NCBI GenBank assembly: GCA_947630865.1
Contig: CANRJE010000003.1
Coordinates: 1-32,564 of the forward strand
DNA from: an uncultured Bacilli bacterium
GTDB lineage: Bacteria; Bacillota_I; Bacilli_A; RF39; UBA660
DNA: 32,564 nucleotides
Direction of reading: 5' to 3'
The notes beneath the pieces are model-generated. The model did no database searches. It worked only from the letters and a program-made list of their open reading frames with translations, and was not told the DNA's origin. The position numbers were made by a program, and so were the translations under genes. This document shows positions 1-8,709 of the stretch, piece after piece (position 1 is the first letter of the stretch; every line of letters starts with the position of its first letter).

Positions 1-806
1 TCACCATATATACCTTTTTCACCAGTTGATGGATTACGAGTAAATGCAACTCCTGTTCCAGATGTATCTCCCATATTACCAAATACCATTGATTGAACAT
101 TAACAGCAGTTCCCCAATCACCTGGAATATCATTCATACGACGATAAACGATAGCTCTTGGATTATCCCATGATCTAAATACAGCTTTAACAGCACCCAT
201 TAATTGTTCTTTAGGATCTTGAGGAAATTCTTCTCCCATAGCATCCTTATAAACTTTTTTGAATCTTTTTACTAGTTCTTTTAAATCATCAACTGTTAAT
301 TCAGTATCGTATTTAACACCTTTTTCATTTTTAATTTCATCAATAATTTTTTCAAATGATGATTTTGGTACTTCCATTACAACATCAGAATACATTTGAA
401 TAAAACGACGATATGAATCATAAGCAAATCTTGGATTGTTAGTCTTTTTAGCAAAACCTTCAACTGCCACATCATTTAGTCCTAAATTCAAAATTGTATC
501 CATCATACCTGGCATTGAAGCACGAGCTCCACTTCTTACAGATACTAGTAATGGATCATTGTTATCACCGAATTTCTTGCCTTGCTTTTCTTCAAGTTTA
601 GCTAGATATTCGAATATTTGTTTTTCAATATCTGAACTTATTACTTTACCATTTTCATAATAGTTAGTACAAGCTTCAGTTGTTACCGTAAATCCTCCAG
701 GTATAGGTAATCCTAAATTAGTCATTTCAGCTAAATTAGCACCTTTTCCACCTAAAAGATTACGCATGTCTTTGTTTCCTTCTTCAAAGGAATAAACATA
801 TTTCAT
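1..806 (-). CDS. ppdK: Pyruvate, phosphate dikinase, N-terminal part (runs off window start)
   Basis: Reverse-strand translation from ATG at 806: [50 protein letters not shown]...[24 protein letters not shown]..., typical PPDK ATP-grasp N-terminus; SD GGAGG upstream. Absent from ORF track because it is truncated. Confidence 0.95.
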   Translation of the reverse strand, partial: MKYVYSFEEGNKDMRNLLGGKGANLAEMTNLGLPIPGGFTVTTEACTNYYENGKVISSDIEKQIFEYLAKLEEKQGKKFGDNNDPLLVSVRSGARASMPGMMDTILNLGLNDVAVEGFAKKTNNPRFAYDSYRRFIQMYSDVVMEVPKSSFEKIIDEIKNEKGVKYDTELTVDDLKELVKRFKKVYKDAMGEEFPQDPKEQLMGAVKAVFRSWDNPRAIVYRRMNDIPGDWGTAVNVQSMVFGNMGDTSGTGVAFTRNPSTGEKGIYG

Positions 807-826
807 ATTATCCTCCCAACTCATAT

Positions 827-855
827 ATTATATAAAAAAAAAGATATTGTTTCAA
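827..855 (-). promoter_or_regulatory. Predicted sigma-A promoter for ppdK (TTGAAA-N17-TATAAT)
   Basis: Reverse strand: -35 TTGAAA at 850-855, 17-nt spacer, -10 TATAAT at 827-832. Confidence 0.65.
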
Positions 856-864
856 CATCTTTTT
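834..864 (-). terminator. Rho-independent terminator at the end of the pilus-like operon
   Basis: Reverse strand AAAAGATGTTG-AAA-CAATATCTTTTTTTT: stem with one G-T wobble followed by a T tract. Confidence 0.7.
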
Positions 865-902
865 AATCTTCTTTACATCTAACTGACAATTATTAATCTT
901 TT

Positions 903-1295
903 TTATTCATAAATATTTGAACAACCATTTGAAGAACAATAATCACCATCTTCAATTCCAACCCAACAATCAATCCAAGAAGTTAATCCATCTGGAACAT
1001 CTCCATTATTATCTTTAACCATATCTGAAACAAAAGATAATATATATTCGATTATAATAGGAACAAAAAAGATAATAACACCATATAATAATCTTTTTCC
1101 AAAAGTTTTACTTAAATCAGAACCTGATTTTTCATCATTTTTAGTCATAGCTTTAAACATATCTATAGAACCTAAAACAATTAAAATAGCTGGAACTGTA
1201 AATTGAATAATAGTTATTAATAGATGAATAATTCTTAAAAAAGGAGCCATTTCACAACACATTTGAATTGTCTCATTACAATCTAATATCAACAT
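903..1295 (-). CDS. VirB2/TrbC-like (T4SS_pilin-type) small membrane protein 1
   Basis: Two hydrophobic segments around a charged loop (FKAMTKNDEKSGSDLSKTFGKRLLYGVIIFFVPIIIEYIL), N-terminal Cys, C-terminal SWIDCW; similar to the next two ORFs. Confidence 0.6.
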   Translation of the reverse strand: MLILDCNETIQMCCEMAPFLRIIHLLITIIQFTVPAILIVLGSIDMFKAMTKNDEKSGSDLSKTFGKRLLYGVIIFFVPIIIEYILSFVSDMVKDNNGDVPDGLTSWIDCWVGIEDGDYCSSNGCSNIYE

Positions 1296-1358
1296 ATCTT
1301 TTCTCCTTTCTTTAAGTTAAAAATTGAAGCCTTTAAGCTTCAACATTTAAAGATTATT

Positions 1359-1853
1359 TTAATCAGCGCAGTAGCCTCCTGATTGAGCATCCTCACACCA
1401 ACTTCTACTTGTTGTACCCATATAAGCACTAGTTGATTTATTAATACAAACACAAGTATCAGAATTTCCCGTATTAGTATTTCCTGCTCCTCCAGTTGTT
1501 GTACTTCCTTCATAATTCCAACATTTTAAGAAAGTTGAAAATGAATTTTTAGCAGCATCACTATCATCAATTTGAACAACATTGCTTATTAAATCTAATA
1601 TTAAACTTAAAATTGGAATTAATAAGAAAATAATTACTGCATAAATTAAACGTCTAACAATTGTTTTTCTAGCCTCTTGTTGTTTCTTTTCATCACCACT
1701 AGTCATAGCTTTAAATAAATCAATTGCACATAAAATAATTAAGAAAAGTGGTACACCTATTTTAATAATATCAAATATTGTCTTTATAGTTCCTAAGACC
1801 GTTTGAATTAATGGTTGTTGACAAAGTTCATCAACACTTAATAGTATAAACAT
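1359..1853 (-). CDS. VirB2/TrbC-like (T4SS_pilin-type) small membrane protein 2
   Basis: Same architecture (IDLFKAMTSGDEKKQQEARKTIVRRLIYAVIIFLLIPILSLIL ... FLKCWNY). Start moved from 1877 to ATG at 1853 because GGAGG lies just upstream of the internal ATG. Confidence 0.6.
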   Translation of the reverse strand: MFILLSVDELCQQPLIQTVLGTIKTIFDIIKIGVPLFLIILCAIDLFKAMTSGDEKKQQEARKTIVRRLIYAVIIFLLIPILSLILDLISNVVQIDDSDAAKNSFSTFLKCWNYEGSTTTGGAGNTNTGNSDTCVCINKSTSAYMGTTSRSWCEDAQSGGYCAD

Positions 1854-1935
1854 ATAAAATCCTCCTAAAACACACACATTTATAATTATATAATACTAAA
1901 ATATTTCTAATAAATCAATACTTTTTTATTTTTTA

Positions 1936-2259
1936 TTAATTTTTTTTGCTCTCAGAAACATAATCCCAGCATTCTTTCCAACTAGCATCATAATCCATTG
2001 GAACTAATCCATTTACAATATTTAAAATAAATGGAATCAAAAATGGAATTAAATAAATAAGAACAGCATATACAATTTTCATCATAACATCTTTTCGTAA
2101 TTTCTTAATCTCGTCCTCTTTTTTGGAAACAATGATTTTAAAAATATCAATTGTACATAAGATTATTAAAACAATCGGTATTGCAAATTTGATAGCATTA
2201 AAAAGTGTCACGACAATTCCCACTATCATTTGCATGTTAGAATCACACATATCACTCAC
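1936..2259 (-). CDS. VirB2/TrbC-like (T4SS_pilin-type) small membrane protein 3
   Basis: Same architecture (IDIFKIIVSKKEDEIKKLRKDVMMKIVYAVLIYLIPFLIPFIL ... SWKECWDY). Confidence 0.6.
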   Translation of the reverse strand: MSDMCDSNMQMIVGIVVTLFNAIKFAIPIVLIILCTIDIFKIIVSKKEDEIKKLRKDVMMKIVYAVLIYLIPFLIPFILNIVNGLVPMDYDASWKECWDYVSESKKN

Positions 2260-2298
2260 CTAGTTGCACATTATATCACAATAAAGAAAAAAAAGCAA

Positions 2299-3306
2299 CT
2301 ATTTGCCAAATAAACCAAATAATCCTTTTTTATTTTCTTCACCTCTTGAAGCTTCAACTAACCCAAGTTTTGATAACAAATCATTTATTACACTGTTTAT
2401 TATTCGATCATTTAAAGGTGGTAAATTAAAATATACACTTATTCCAGCCTCTTTTGCAAAAATCTCAACATCTTTATCAGACAAAAGACTATTGTTTAAA
2501 ATAACTTTTTTACCTTTTAAACTAATAAATGCCGTTCGATTTTCCATCATTAATTGATTAACTCTATATAAAGATGGATCTACTAAATATATCATATCCG
2601 TACAAGCATCAAGTTTTTTACTATCAGCTAAATCTACAATGATAATATCCATATCTGCAAAAGCTGAAAAAAATTCTCCTAATCTACTACTTGAAATTGA
2701 ATACATATTCTTATCAGCATAATAAATAAAATCTTTTTTATCTACTTCAAGTGCAACTACTTTCTTTTTATAAATTTCTATTAAATTTTTTTTCAATAAA
2801 TAAGCTAATTCTGTACTACCAGCAGCTTTTGTTACATTTGAAATACCTAAAACTATCTGCTCAGAACCACTTGCATAATTTTCACTTGTAAAATCAATAT
2901 CATTATTCTCAATTCTTGTTGTTACTTCAGATGAAGTTACATATTGTTTAACATCATCATACGTATTACTTTTATTAACAAGTTCTACTAATCCTTTTAC
3001 ATTATCAGTAAAATTATAAATATTTAAGCTCACTAAAAAAGACAAAAACTTCTTTGGTGGCGGATCATTAGGTGGTAAAAACAAAATTAATTTTTCAGTA
3101 TCAAATGTTTTGGATAATTCTCTTAAAACATCTTCTTTAGGAAATCTTTCCAAAGCTGTTGCATCAATAATTAATTTTTTGTAAAAAATAGAATTAAAAC
3201 TGTTGGCAATTGCAGAAACTTGAAATACCCCGTTTAATTCTTTCATAATTTCAATATTAGTACTAATTATTAAATCTTTATACTGGTTTGTTACTATTAT
3301 ATTCAT
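2299..3306 (-). CDS. TadZ/CpaE-like pilus assembly protein with degenerate P-loop
   Basis: N-terminal receiver-like alpha/beta region followed by a MinD-like region (QIVLGISNVTKAAGSTELAYLLKKNL ... MDIIIVDLADS). Start moved to ATG at 3306, which overlaps the upstream TGA (ATGA). Confidence 0.5.
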   Translation of the reverse strand: MNIIVTNQYKDLIISTNIEIMKELNGVFQVSAIANSFNSIFYKKLIIDATALERFPKEDVLRELSKTFDTEKLILFLPPNDPPPKKFLSFLVSLNIYNFTDNVKGLVELVNKSNTYDDVKQYVTSSEVTTRIENNDIDFTSENYASGSEQIVLGISNVTKAAGSTELAYLLKKNLIEIYKKKVVALEVDKKDFIYYADKNMYSISSSRLGEFFSAFADMDIIIVDLADSKKLDACTDMIYLVDPSLYRVNQLMMENRTAFISLKGKKVILNNSLLSDKDVEIFAKEAGISVYFNLPPLNDRIINSVINDLLSKLGLVEASRGEENKKGLFGLFGK

Positions 3307-3704
3307 AACTGACCACCACAATTTTTTGTAACCGCATCATTACCAATCATACATTCCATACCATATATAGTTTTACTTTCGTTTTTAATAGGTAAAGTAC
3401 CTGCATAACCTATAAGCGGTATCTCAAATTTAACATTAGTAACAACAGTATAAACAGCACCATTGGAATTTTTATTACAACTTATAGTTAAACTATTATT
3501 ATAATTTCTTTTTCTTAAGCTCTCACATAAAGAATTCATGTCTTGAGTTACATATCCCTCTGTTTGTTCAATAGATGTTATAACAAAGTTGCTAGCACGA
3601 TAAGTAGCCGCATAGTTCATGATTATACCAATAAAAACTATATATACAGCTAAAAAACCTAAGATAATATAAAACAAAACTGAACCACCAATGGCTTCTC
3701 TCAT
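3303..3704 (-). CDS. TadE-like/pseudopilin-like membrane protein
   Basis: Short N-terminus then one hydrophobic helix (MREAIGGSVLFYIILGFLAVYIVFIGIIMNYAATYRASNFV), soluble C-terminal part; position within the Tad-like operon. Confidence 0.5.
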   Translation of the reverse strand: MREAIGGSVLFYIILGFLAVYIVFIGIIMNYAATYRASNFVITSIEQTEGYVTQDMNSLCESLRKRNYNNSLTISCNKNSNGAVYTVVTNVKFEIPLIGYAGTLPIKNESKTIYGMECMIGNDAVTKNCGGQL

Positions 3705-3741
3705 ACTAACATCTCCTCATATTCTTTCTTAAAATTATATT

Positions 3742-3918
3742 TTATTCAAAATTATCTGTAACTATATAAGTATATTTATCATCTGTTGTCCATTCAGTCC
3801 ATTTTGATTGGATTGCATTGATAATAGGATCTTTAAATAACATAAATACTCCTAAAATTACACCTGCTGCTACGATAACTATTAAAGTCATACTTAATTC
3901 TCCACTTGCTTCTTTCAT
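3742..3918 (-). CDS. 58-aa Flp-pilin-like peptide (below the ORF-track cut-off)
   Basis: Reverse-strand ORF MKEASGELSMTLIVIVAAGVILGVFMLFKDPIINAIQSKWTEWTTDDKYTYIVTDNFE*; AAAGGAG SD upstream; located between TadC-like and TadE-like genes. Confidence 0.7.
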   Translation of the reverse strand: MKEASGELSMTLIVIVAAGVILGVFMLFKDPIINAIQSKWTEWTTDDKYTYIVTDNFE

Positions 3919-3996
3919 TTTTTTAATTCTCCTTTCCTACTTTACTCTATTAGTATAACATTATTTGTTGGTTTTATCAATCACTTTTCATGAAGT

Positions 3997-4782
3997 TTAC
4001 ATTTCCATCATCATCATCATCATAGCTAGAAATAAAACTAGCATAGTTCCACCACCTGTCACCATAAGCATAGCTAAAGTCTTTTTTTCCATTTTATCTA
4101 GACGTTTAGCATATTTTTGCTCTCTTGCTTTATTTTGTAATGATGAAACGCTTTTAGAAAAAACTAATAATTGCTCTTGTTTATTTTCCTGAGCTCCAAT
4201 ACTTAAACGATATAGTAAACGCATCATTCTTAAGGAATCACGTACAGGATATTGTTCAGCAAAGGCAAGATATGGGTCAATAGAAGAATCACCACTATCT
4301 ATTTTTTTAATCATTTCCTGAAGACCTTCTTTAAACATATCTGGAGCTGTTTCAATTGATTTTGAAATAGCAACAGGAATTGTATAATGTTGAGCTAATA
4401 TCTCAATACTTTTTAAGTAATAAGGCAAAGTTTGATCAATTTCTGTTAAATGTTTTTTATAATGACCTTTTAAACTTGAATATTGATTTTTATATAAAAC
4501 AAGTATTATCATGATTCCTATAATCAAATTTATCCAAGTAAAGTTGAATAATAAAATTGCTAAAACTACTACTACACCTATCATTATTTTTTTAATACGT
4601 GCTTCAAAAAGTACATTTGGATCAACATCTCCACCATACTTAGCTTTAACTAAAAAGTCATAATCTTTTTCCTTTAATAACATAAAGAATTTCTTATTAT
4701 CTTCATATAATTGCTTAGTATTAATAGCACCACCATAACTTAAAACAAAGATAACAATTAATACAACTATGGCAAATTCCAT
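3997..4782 (-). CDS. TadC/GspF-like inner membrane platform protein
   Basis: TM segments flanking a cytoplasmic helical domain (LPYYLKSIEILAQHYTIPVAISKSIETAPDMFKEGLQEMIKKIDSGDSSIDPYLAFAEQYP); start overlaps upstream stop (TAATG). Confidence 0.65.
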   Translation of the reverse strand: MEFAIVVLIVIFVLSYGGAINTKQLYEDNKKFFMLLKEKDYDFLVKAKYGGDVDPNVLFEARIKKIMIGVVVVLAILLFNFTWINLIIGIMIILVLYKNQYSSLKGHYKKHLTEIDQTLPYYLKSIEILAQHYTIPVAISKSIETAPDMFKEGLQEMIKKIDSGDSSIDPYLAFAEQYPVRDSLRMMRLLYRLSIGAQENKQEQLLVFSKSVSSLQNKAREQKYAKRLDKMEKKTLAMLMVTGGGTMLVLFLAMMMMMMEM

Positions 4783-5678
4783 TATTCAGCCCCCACATTC
4801 TCGTTATAATATTTTTCTCCAGACAGAAGAAAATAACTATTAAATAAAACTACAATATGCAAACCTATTTGCATTAAAATATTTGAATTAACCATATCAA
4901 TATAGGTTTCTTTACCAATTAACCATTGAACAAGCATAACCATAAGGTACAAAAGTAATCCATATTGTACAAATGATTTATGAAAAGCTTGACGATTCAT
5001 TCTATCTTGATATACTCCTTCAACAAGTTGGTCAACGTCAAGTAACATATTATCTAATACTTCAACTGTATCATGTGCACCTTCTCTAGTTACCTGTAAG
5101 AACAATTGATGCATATTTCTTGTCATATAAAAATCGTATTTACTATTCATGTAATCAATTGATTCTCCAACATCACCATTGTGATAAGCTAAATCAATCA
5201 TTACCTTAACATCGGTTTTTACTGGATCCTCAAGAACTCCAGATTCATATACACCTTCTAAGGCTTTAACAAACGATTGAGTTGTTTGAAATTCCATTAT
5301 TGTATTAGTAACATATACCTGAATTTGTTCAAAAATAAATTCACTATATAATCTTTTACAACGTAAATATGCAAGATATGGAATAAAAGCTATAACAACT
5401 ACAACATATATAAAAGATATTACCATATTGTAAAAGTATAAATATGATATAACAAAGGCTATTGCCGCAAAAAGAATTGTTTGTATTGTATATTCTTTTT
5501 TTGTATATTCAAGTCCCATTTCTTTACATTTTTCACGAATAACCTTAAATGAATAAGGTGCATATTTATCATATACATTTCCAATACTCGTTGTAACGAA
5601 TTTATATAAAGATTCACCATTACTTTTACGATATAAAACTACAAACATAACAATGAATAATATAATTATAAATTCCAT
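4782..5678 (-). CDS. TadB/GspF-like inner membrane platform protein
   Basis: N-terminal TM, central FEQIQVYVTNTIMEFQTTQSFVKALEGVYESGVLEDPVKTDVKVMIDLAYHNGDVGESI, C-terminal TMs; directly downstream of ATPase gene. Confidence 0.65.
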   Translation of the reverse strand: MEFIIILFIVMFVVLYRKSNGESLYKFVTTSIGNVYDKYAPYSFKVIREKCKEMGLEYTKKEYTIQTILFAAIAFVISYLYFYNMVISFIYVVVVIAFIPYLAYLRCKRLYSEFIFEQIQVYVTNTIMEFQTTQSFVKALEGVYESGVLEDPVKTDVKVMIDLAYHNGDVGESIDYMNSKYDFYMTRNMHQLFLQVTREGAHDTVEVLDNMLLDVDQLVEGVYQDRMNRQAFHKSFVQYGLLLYLMVMLVQWLIGKETYIDMVNSNILMQIGLHIVVLFNSYFLLSGEKYYNENVGAE

Positions 5679-5690
5679 TTTATCACCTCG

Positions 5691-7166
5691 TTATAAAAAT
5701 TCAATTTGATTATTAGTTGTTTCTCTATTAGCACCATTAGTTGGAACTGAATTAGGTGCTCCTACATTTATATTTGGTACAACTGGAGTTACAACTGGTG
5801 TAATGTTTAAAGCATTAATACTATTATCTAAAGTATCTGTATTATTTATATTATTGTTACTAACAACATTAGGAACATTAATACTAGGAGTTGAAGGTTG
5901 CGTTTCTGGAATATTATTTGCAGAAGGCACTTTTGTTTCTAAAGAACTAGTCTGATTAGATACTGTTTCAATATTATTTTCTAAACTTTCAATATTATTA
6001 GTACCAGATTTGTTAGTATCTGCAAAAGGATCAGGTGCTACCTGTCTCATATTTTGAATTTCCTTTTTAGTCAAATCAACACCTTGAGCTTCAAGATAAT
6101 CTATTAAATATTTACTTGGTGGATTAATAACTGTTGTACCATCAATATTTTTACGATAAATTGTATTAGATTCTGGTTCGTTATTATCATTTACAAAAAA
6201 CTCTGTAACTTCACATACTTCTCTTAAAAATTTTCCACCTTTTTCATATCTTGCTCTAACATGAACACCAAGTTGAACATAACGATAAATAGTTGCCATA
6301 AACTGATTTACATCGATATTACTTTCAAGCAAACTATATAAACGATATGGAATACTAGCTGCTTTATCAGCATGGATTGTTGATAAAATATTATGTCCTG
6401 ATGAAATAGAATTACGAACAGCAGTAACAGCTTCAGCCGATCTTACTTCGGATAGTAAAATCCATTTAGGATTCTGTCTCATACAGCCAACTAATACATC
6501 ACTATATGATGCAATATTATTGGTTTTCATAGAAACAATATCACGCTCTGGAAAAATAGCATCCAAATGCAACTCCAAAGTATCCTCAATAGTTATTATT
6601 TTTTCATTTTCTTTAGTATGGCTTGCTAAATATTTAACTAACTCTGTTTTACCACTACCAGTTTCACCACTTACAATGATATTACAATGTCCTCTTACAC
6701 ATTCAATTAGAAAATCATGAATATCACTTGTAATATATTTTTCTTCAATAATTTTTTCTTTTTTTAATCGAATTTTTGCTGGCGTTTTACGAAAAACTGC
6801 AGCAATTCCATTTCTAGCAATTGAATCATGAATAAAATTCATACGTAGTTCTGATGATTCACTATCCAAAAGTGGACTAGCCATATTGAAAGTTTTTCCC
6901 ATAATATTGGCACATTGAAAAGCAATTTTTTCAATAAGTTCATTATTAACACCAGTATTTTCAACCCGATATACACCTTTATCAAGTGATTTTAACCAAA
7001 CTTGCCCATTATTACTATAAGAAATATCGGTGATGTTATCATCATCTAAGTAAGGTTTCAAAGCACCAAAATCAATATTAGAAAATAAACTAGCATTAAT
7101 TTCAGTATTAGTTTTGTTAGGATCACTATTAGGATTTAATTCATAGGCATTTATACTTGGATTCAT
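5691..7166 (-). CDS. CpaF/TadA (VirB11-like) secretion ATPase
   Basis: Walker A SGETGSGKT, ITIEDTLEL, RQNPKWILLSEVRSAEAV, SSGHNILSTIHAD: the GspE/VirB11 superfamily motif series; Asn/Thr/Val-rich C-terminal tail. Confidence 0.92.
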   Translation of the reverse strand: MNPSINAYELNPNSDPNKTNTEINASLFSNIDFGALKPYLDDDNITDISYSNNGQVWLKSLDKGVYRVENTGVNNELIEKIAFQCANIMGKTFNMASPLLDSESSELRMNFIHDSIARNGIAAVFRKTPAKIRLKKEKIIEEKYITSDIHDFLIECVRGHCNIIVSGETGSGKTELVKYLASHTKENEKIITIEDTLELHLDAIFPERDIVSMKTNNIASYSDVLVGCMRQNPKWILLSEVRSAEAVTAVRNSISSGHNILSTIHADKAASIPYRLYSLLESNIDVNQFMATIYRYVQLGVHVRARYEKGGKFLREVCEVTEFFVNDNNEPESNTIYRKNIDGTTVINPPSKYLIDYLEAQGVDLTKKEIQNMRQVAPDPFADTNKSGTNNIESLENNIETVSNQTSSLETKVPSANNIPETQPSTPSINVPNVVSNNNINNTDTLDNSINALNITPVVTPVVPNINVGAPNSVPTNGANRETTNNQIEFL

Positions 7167-7171
7167 AATAC

Positions 7172-8026
7172 CTACTCCGTTTTTTGATCAGTATTTGTAT
7201 TATCGCCATTAGTATCAGTATTAGTATCTACATCTTCTTCAGTATCAGTTGCAACAATATCCTCTAATAATGCTGCTTGAGAATTAATATATTCTTTAAT
7301 TGTCTCACTTGTAACAGCAATAATATTCTCTTCATCACCATCAACTTTTAAAGATGCATTAGTTGGCACAAGAATTATCTCTGCATTTTTAATATATTCA
7401 GCTGTTCTAAGCAATAAGTGAATTTCTCTTGTAACACCAAATATTATTTGGCTAGGTGTTCTTTCTTCACTTGTTGTTTCAAAAACTGGTCTACCACCTG
7501 AATCTTTAACAGCTAAAATTTTAACATTTTCAACAAGTTTGCCAATCATAAGTCGGCCATCATCGCCAATACCTTTAAAGTAAACATCAACATAATTTCC
7601 TGGATACATTGAATTACCATATGTAGATGTTACGTTAACTGAAAAGTTATAAGCAACTTGTCCATCTTCCATTTCTAATAGAAATGAATCTGGTAATTCT
7701 TCTTCTTTAACTACTTGTTCAGCATAAAATAAACTACCGCTTGGAATAGATGAATTAACATTAGTATACATACCTAAAATTTGTGTATTTTCGTTTGTTA
7801 ACACATTACCTTTCATTGAAGATTGAGTTATATCAACATATCCAATCATATCCTTAGTAATTTTTGTTCTTGGGGCTATTGTTTGAACAGCATATGGTAC
7901 TCTAATTGGACTAGTTGCTTGATTTACTTTCCAATTATAGAAAAAATATAGTACCAAAACAATTAAAATTGCACCTATAAATGTAACAGTATTTTTGTTT
8001 GATAAAATTTGTTTTAATTTTTTCAT
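7172..8026 (-). CDS. CpaB/RcpC-like SAF-domain pilus assembly protein
   Basis: N-terminal TM then VPYAVQTIAPRTKITKDMIGYVDITQ...IPSGSLFYAEQVV (SAF-like), Asp/Thr-rich tail. Confidence 0.75.
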   Translation of the reverse strand: MKKLKQILSNKNTVTFIGAILIVLVLYFFYNWKVNQATSPIRVPYAVQTIAPRTKITKDMIGYVDITQSSMKGNVLTNENTQILGMYTNVNSSIPSGSLFYAEQVVKEEELPDSFLLEMEDGQVAYNFSVNVTSTYGNSMYPGNYVDVYFKGIGDDGRLMIGKLVENVKILAVKDSGGRPVFETTSEERTPSQIIFGVTREIHLLLRTAEYIKNAEIILVPTNASLKVDGDEENIIAVTSETIKEYINSQAALLEDIVATDTEEDVDTNTDTNGDNTNTDQKTE

Positions 8027-8046
8027 TTTTCTCCCTCTTTCTCTTC

Positions 8047-8625
8047 TTACTTATCAATTTTTTCTTCAAAAATTGCATCTACTTGATTTCTAATATCAAA
8101 GTCTCCAGCTTCAAATTCTGCAACATCAGTATGTTCTGAACCTAGAGTGTTAAAGGTATCTATTCGAATACTAACTTTAGGTGGATATTCAATCACTTCC
8201 TGAACAGTAACAGCATAATTTTTACTATTATTGATATTATTAGAAAATCTTCTTAAAAAACTTTCTGTAAAAACATCAGCATTAATTTTTATTTCTCCAA
8301 TTAACAAATCACATTTTGCATATGTTTTTAAAATATTAGAGTTATCATCAATATTATGTTTTAAAATAATATCATAATCGTTTTTACTATCAAAAACCAT
8401 TCTATTACTACTATCTGTTGTATATGCCCCTGGTTTAGCACATAAATAAAATCCCGCTCGATATGAAGCTTTATCAATCGAATCATACATAGCAGCTTCA
8501 ACAGTATTTCTAACTAAAGTATAGTCCTGTTGATTAGTTGTCGTGATATTTCCAAACAAATTAATTAGGACTAAACCGAGAATACCCATTGCAAAGATGA
8601 AAACTGCCCACATTGCTACTTTCAA
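8047..8625 (-). CDS. TadE-like pseudopilin/membrane protein
   Basis: N-terminal TM (MKVAMWAVFIFAMGILGLVLINLFG) and extracellular domain; position in operon. Confidence 0.45.
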   Translation of the reverse strand: MKVAMWAVFIFAMGILGLVLINLFGNITTTNQQDYTLVRNTVEAAMYDSIDKASYRAGFYLCAKPGAYTTDSSNRMVFDSKNDYDIILKHNIDDNSNILKTYAKCDLLIGEIKINADVFTESFLRRFSNNINNSKNYAVTVQEVIEYPPKVSIRIDTFNTLGSEHTDVAEFEAGDFDIRNQVDAIFEEKIDK

Positions 8626-8709
8626 ATGACACCTCCTACTATAAAATTATTATATATCAATTATTTTGAATTAGCAAGAAAAAATCGCTTAAATTATTTT
8701 TATTATATT

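Noticed and set aside
436-660. Plus-strand ORF antisense to ppdK
   Set aside because: Lies fully within the ppdK coding sequence on the opposite strand, which has clear protein homology; shadow ORF.
2303-2557. Plus-strand ORF antisense to the TadZ-like gene
   Set aside because: Overlaps a supported minus-strand gene; no SD or recognisable protein.
3965-4192. Plus-strand ORF antisense to the TadC-like gene
   Set aside because: Ile-run peptide derives from the reverse of the CAT repeat; shadow ORF.
6520-6720. Plus-strand ORF antisense to the secretion ATPase
   Set aside because: Opposite strand of Walker A region; shadow ORF.
8645-8709. Possible terminator hairpin between vWA copy 1 and the TadE-like gene
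   Set aside because: Only a poor imperfect stem (TTAAGCGA...TTGCTAA) could be drawn; not convincing.
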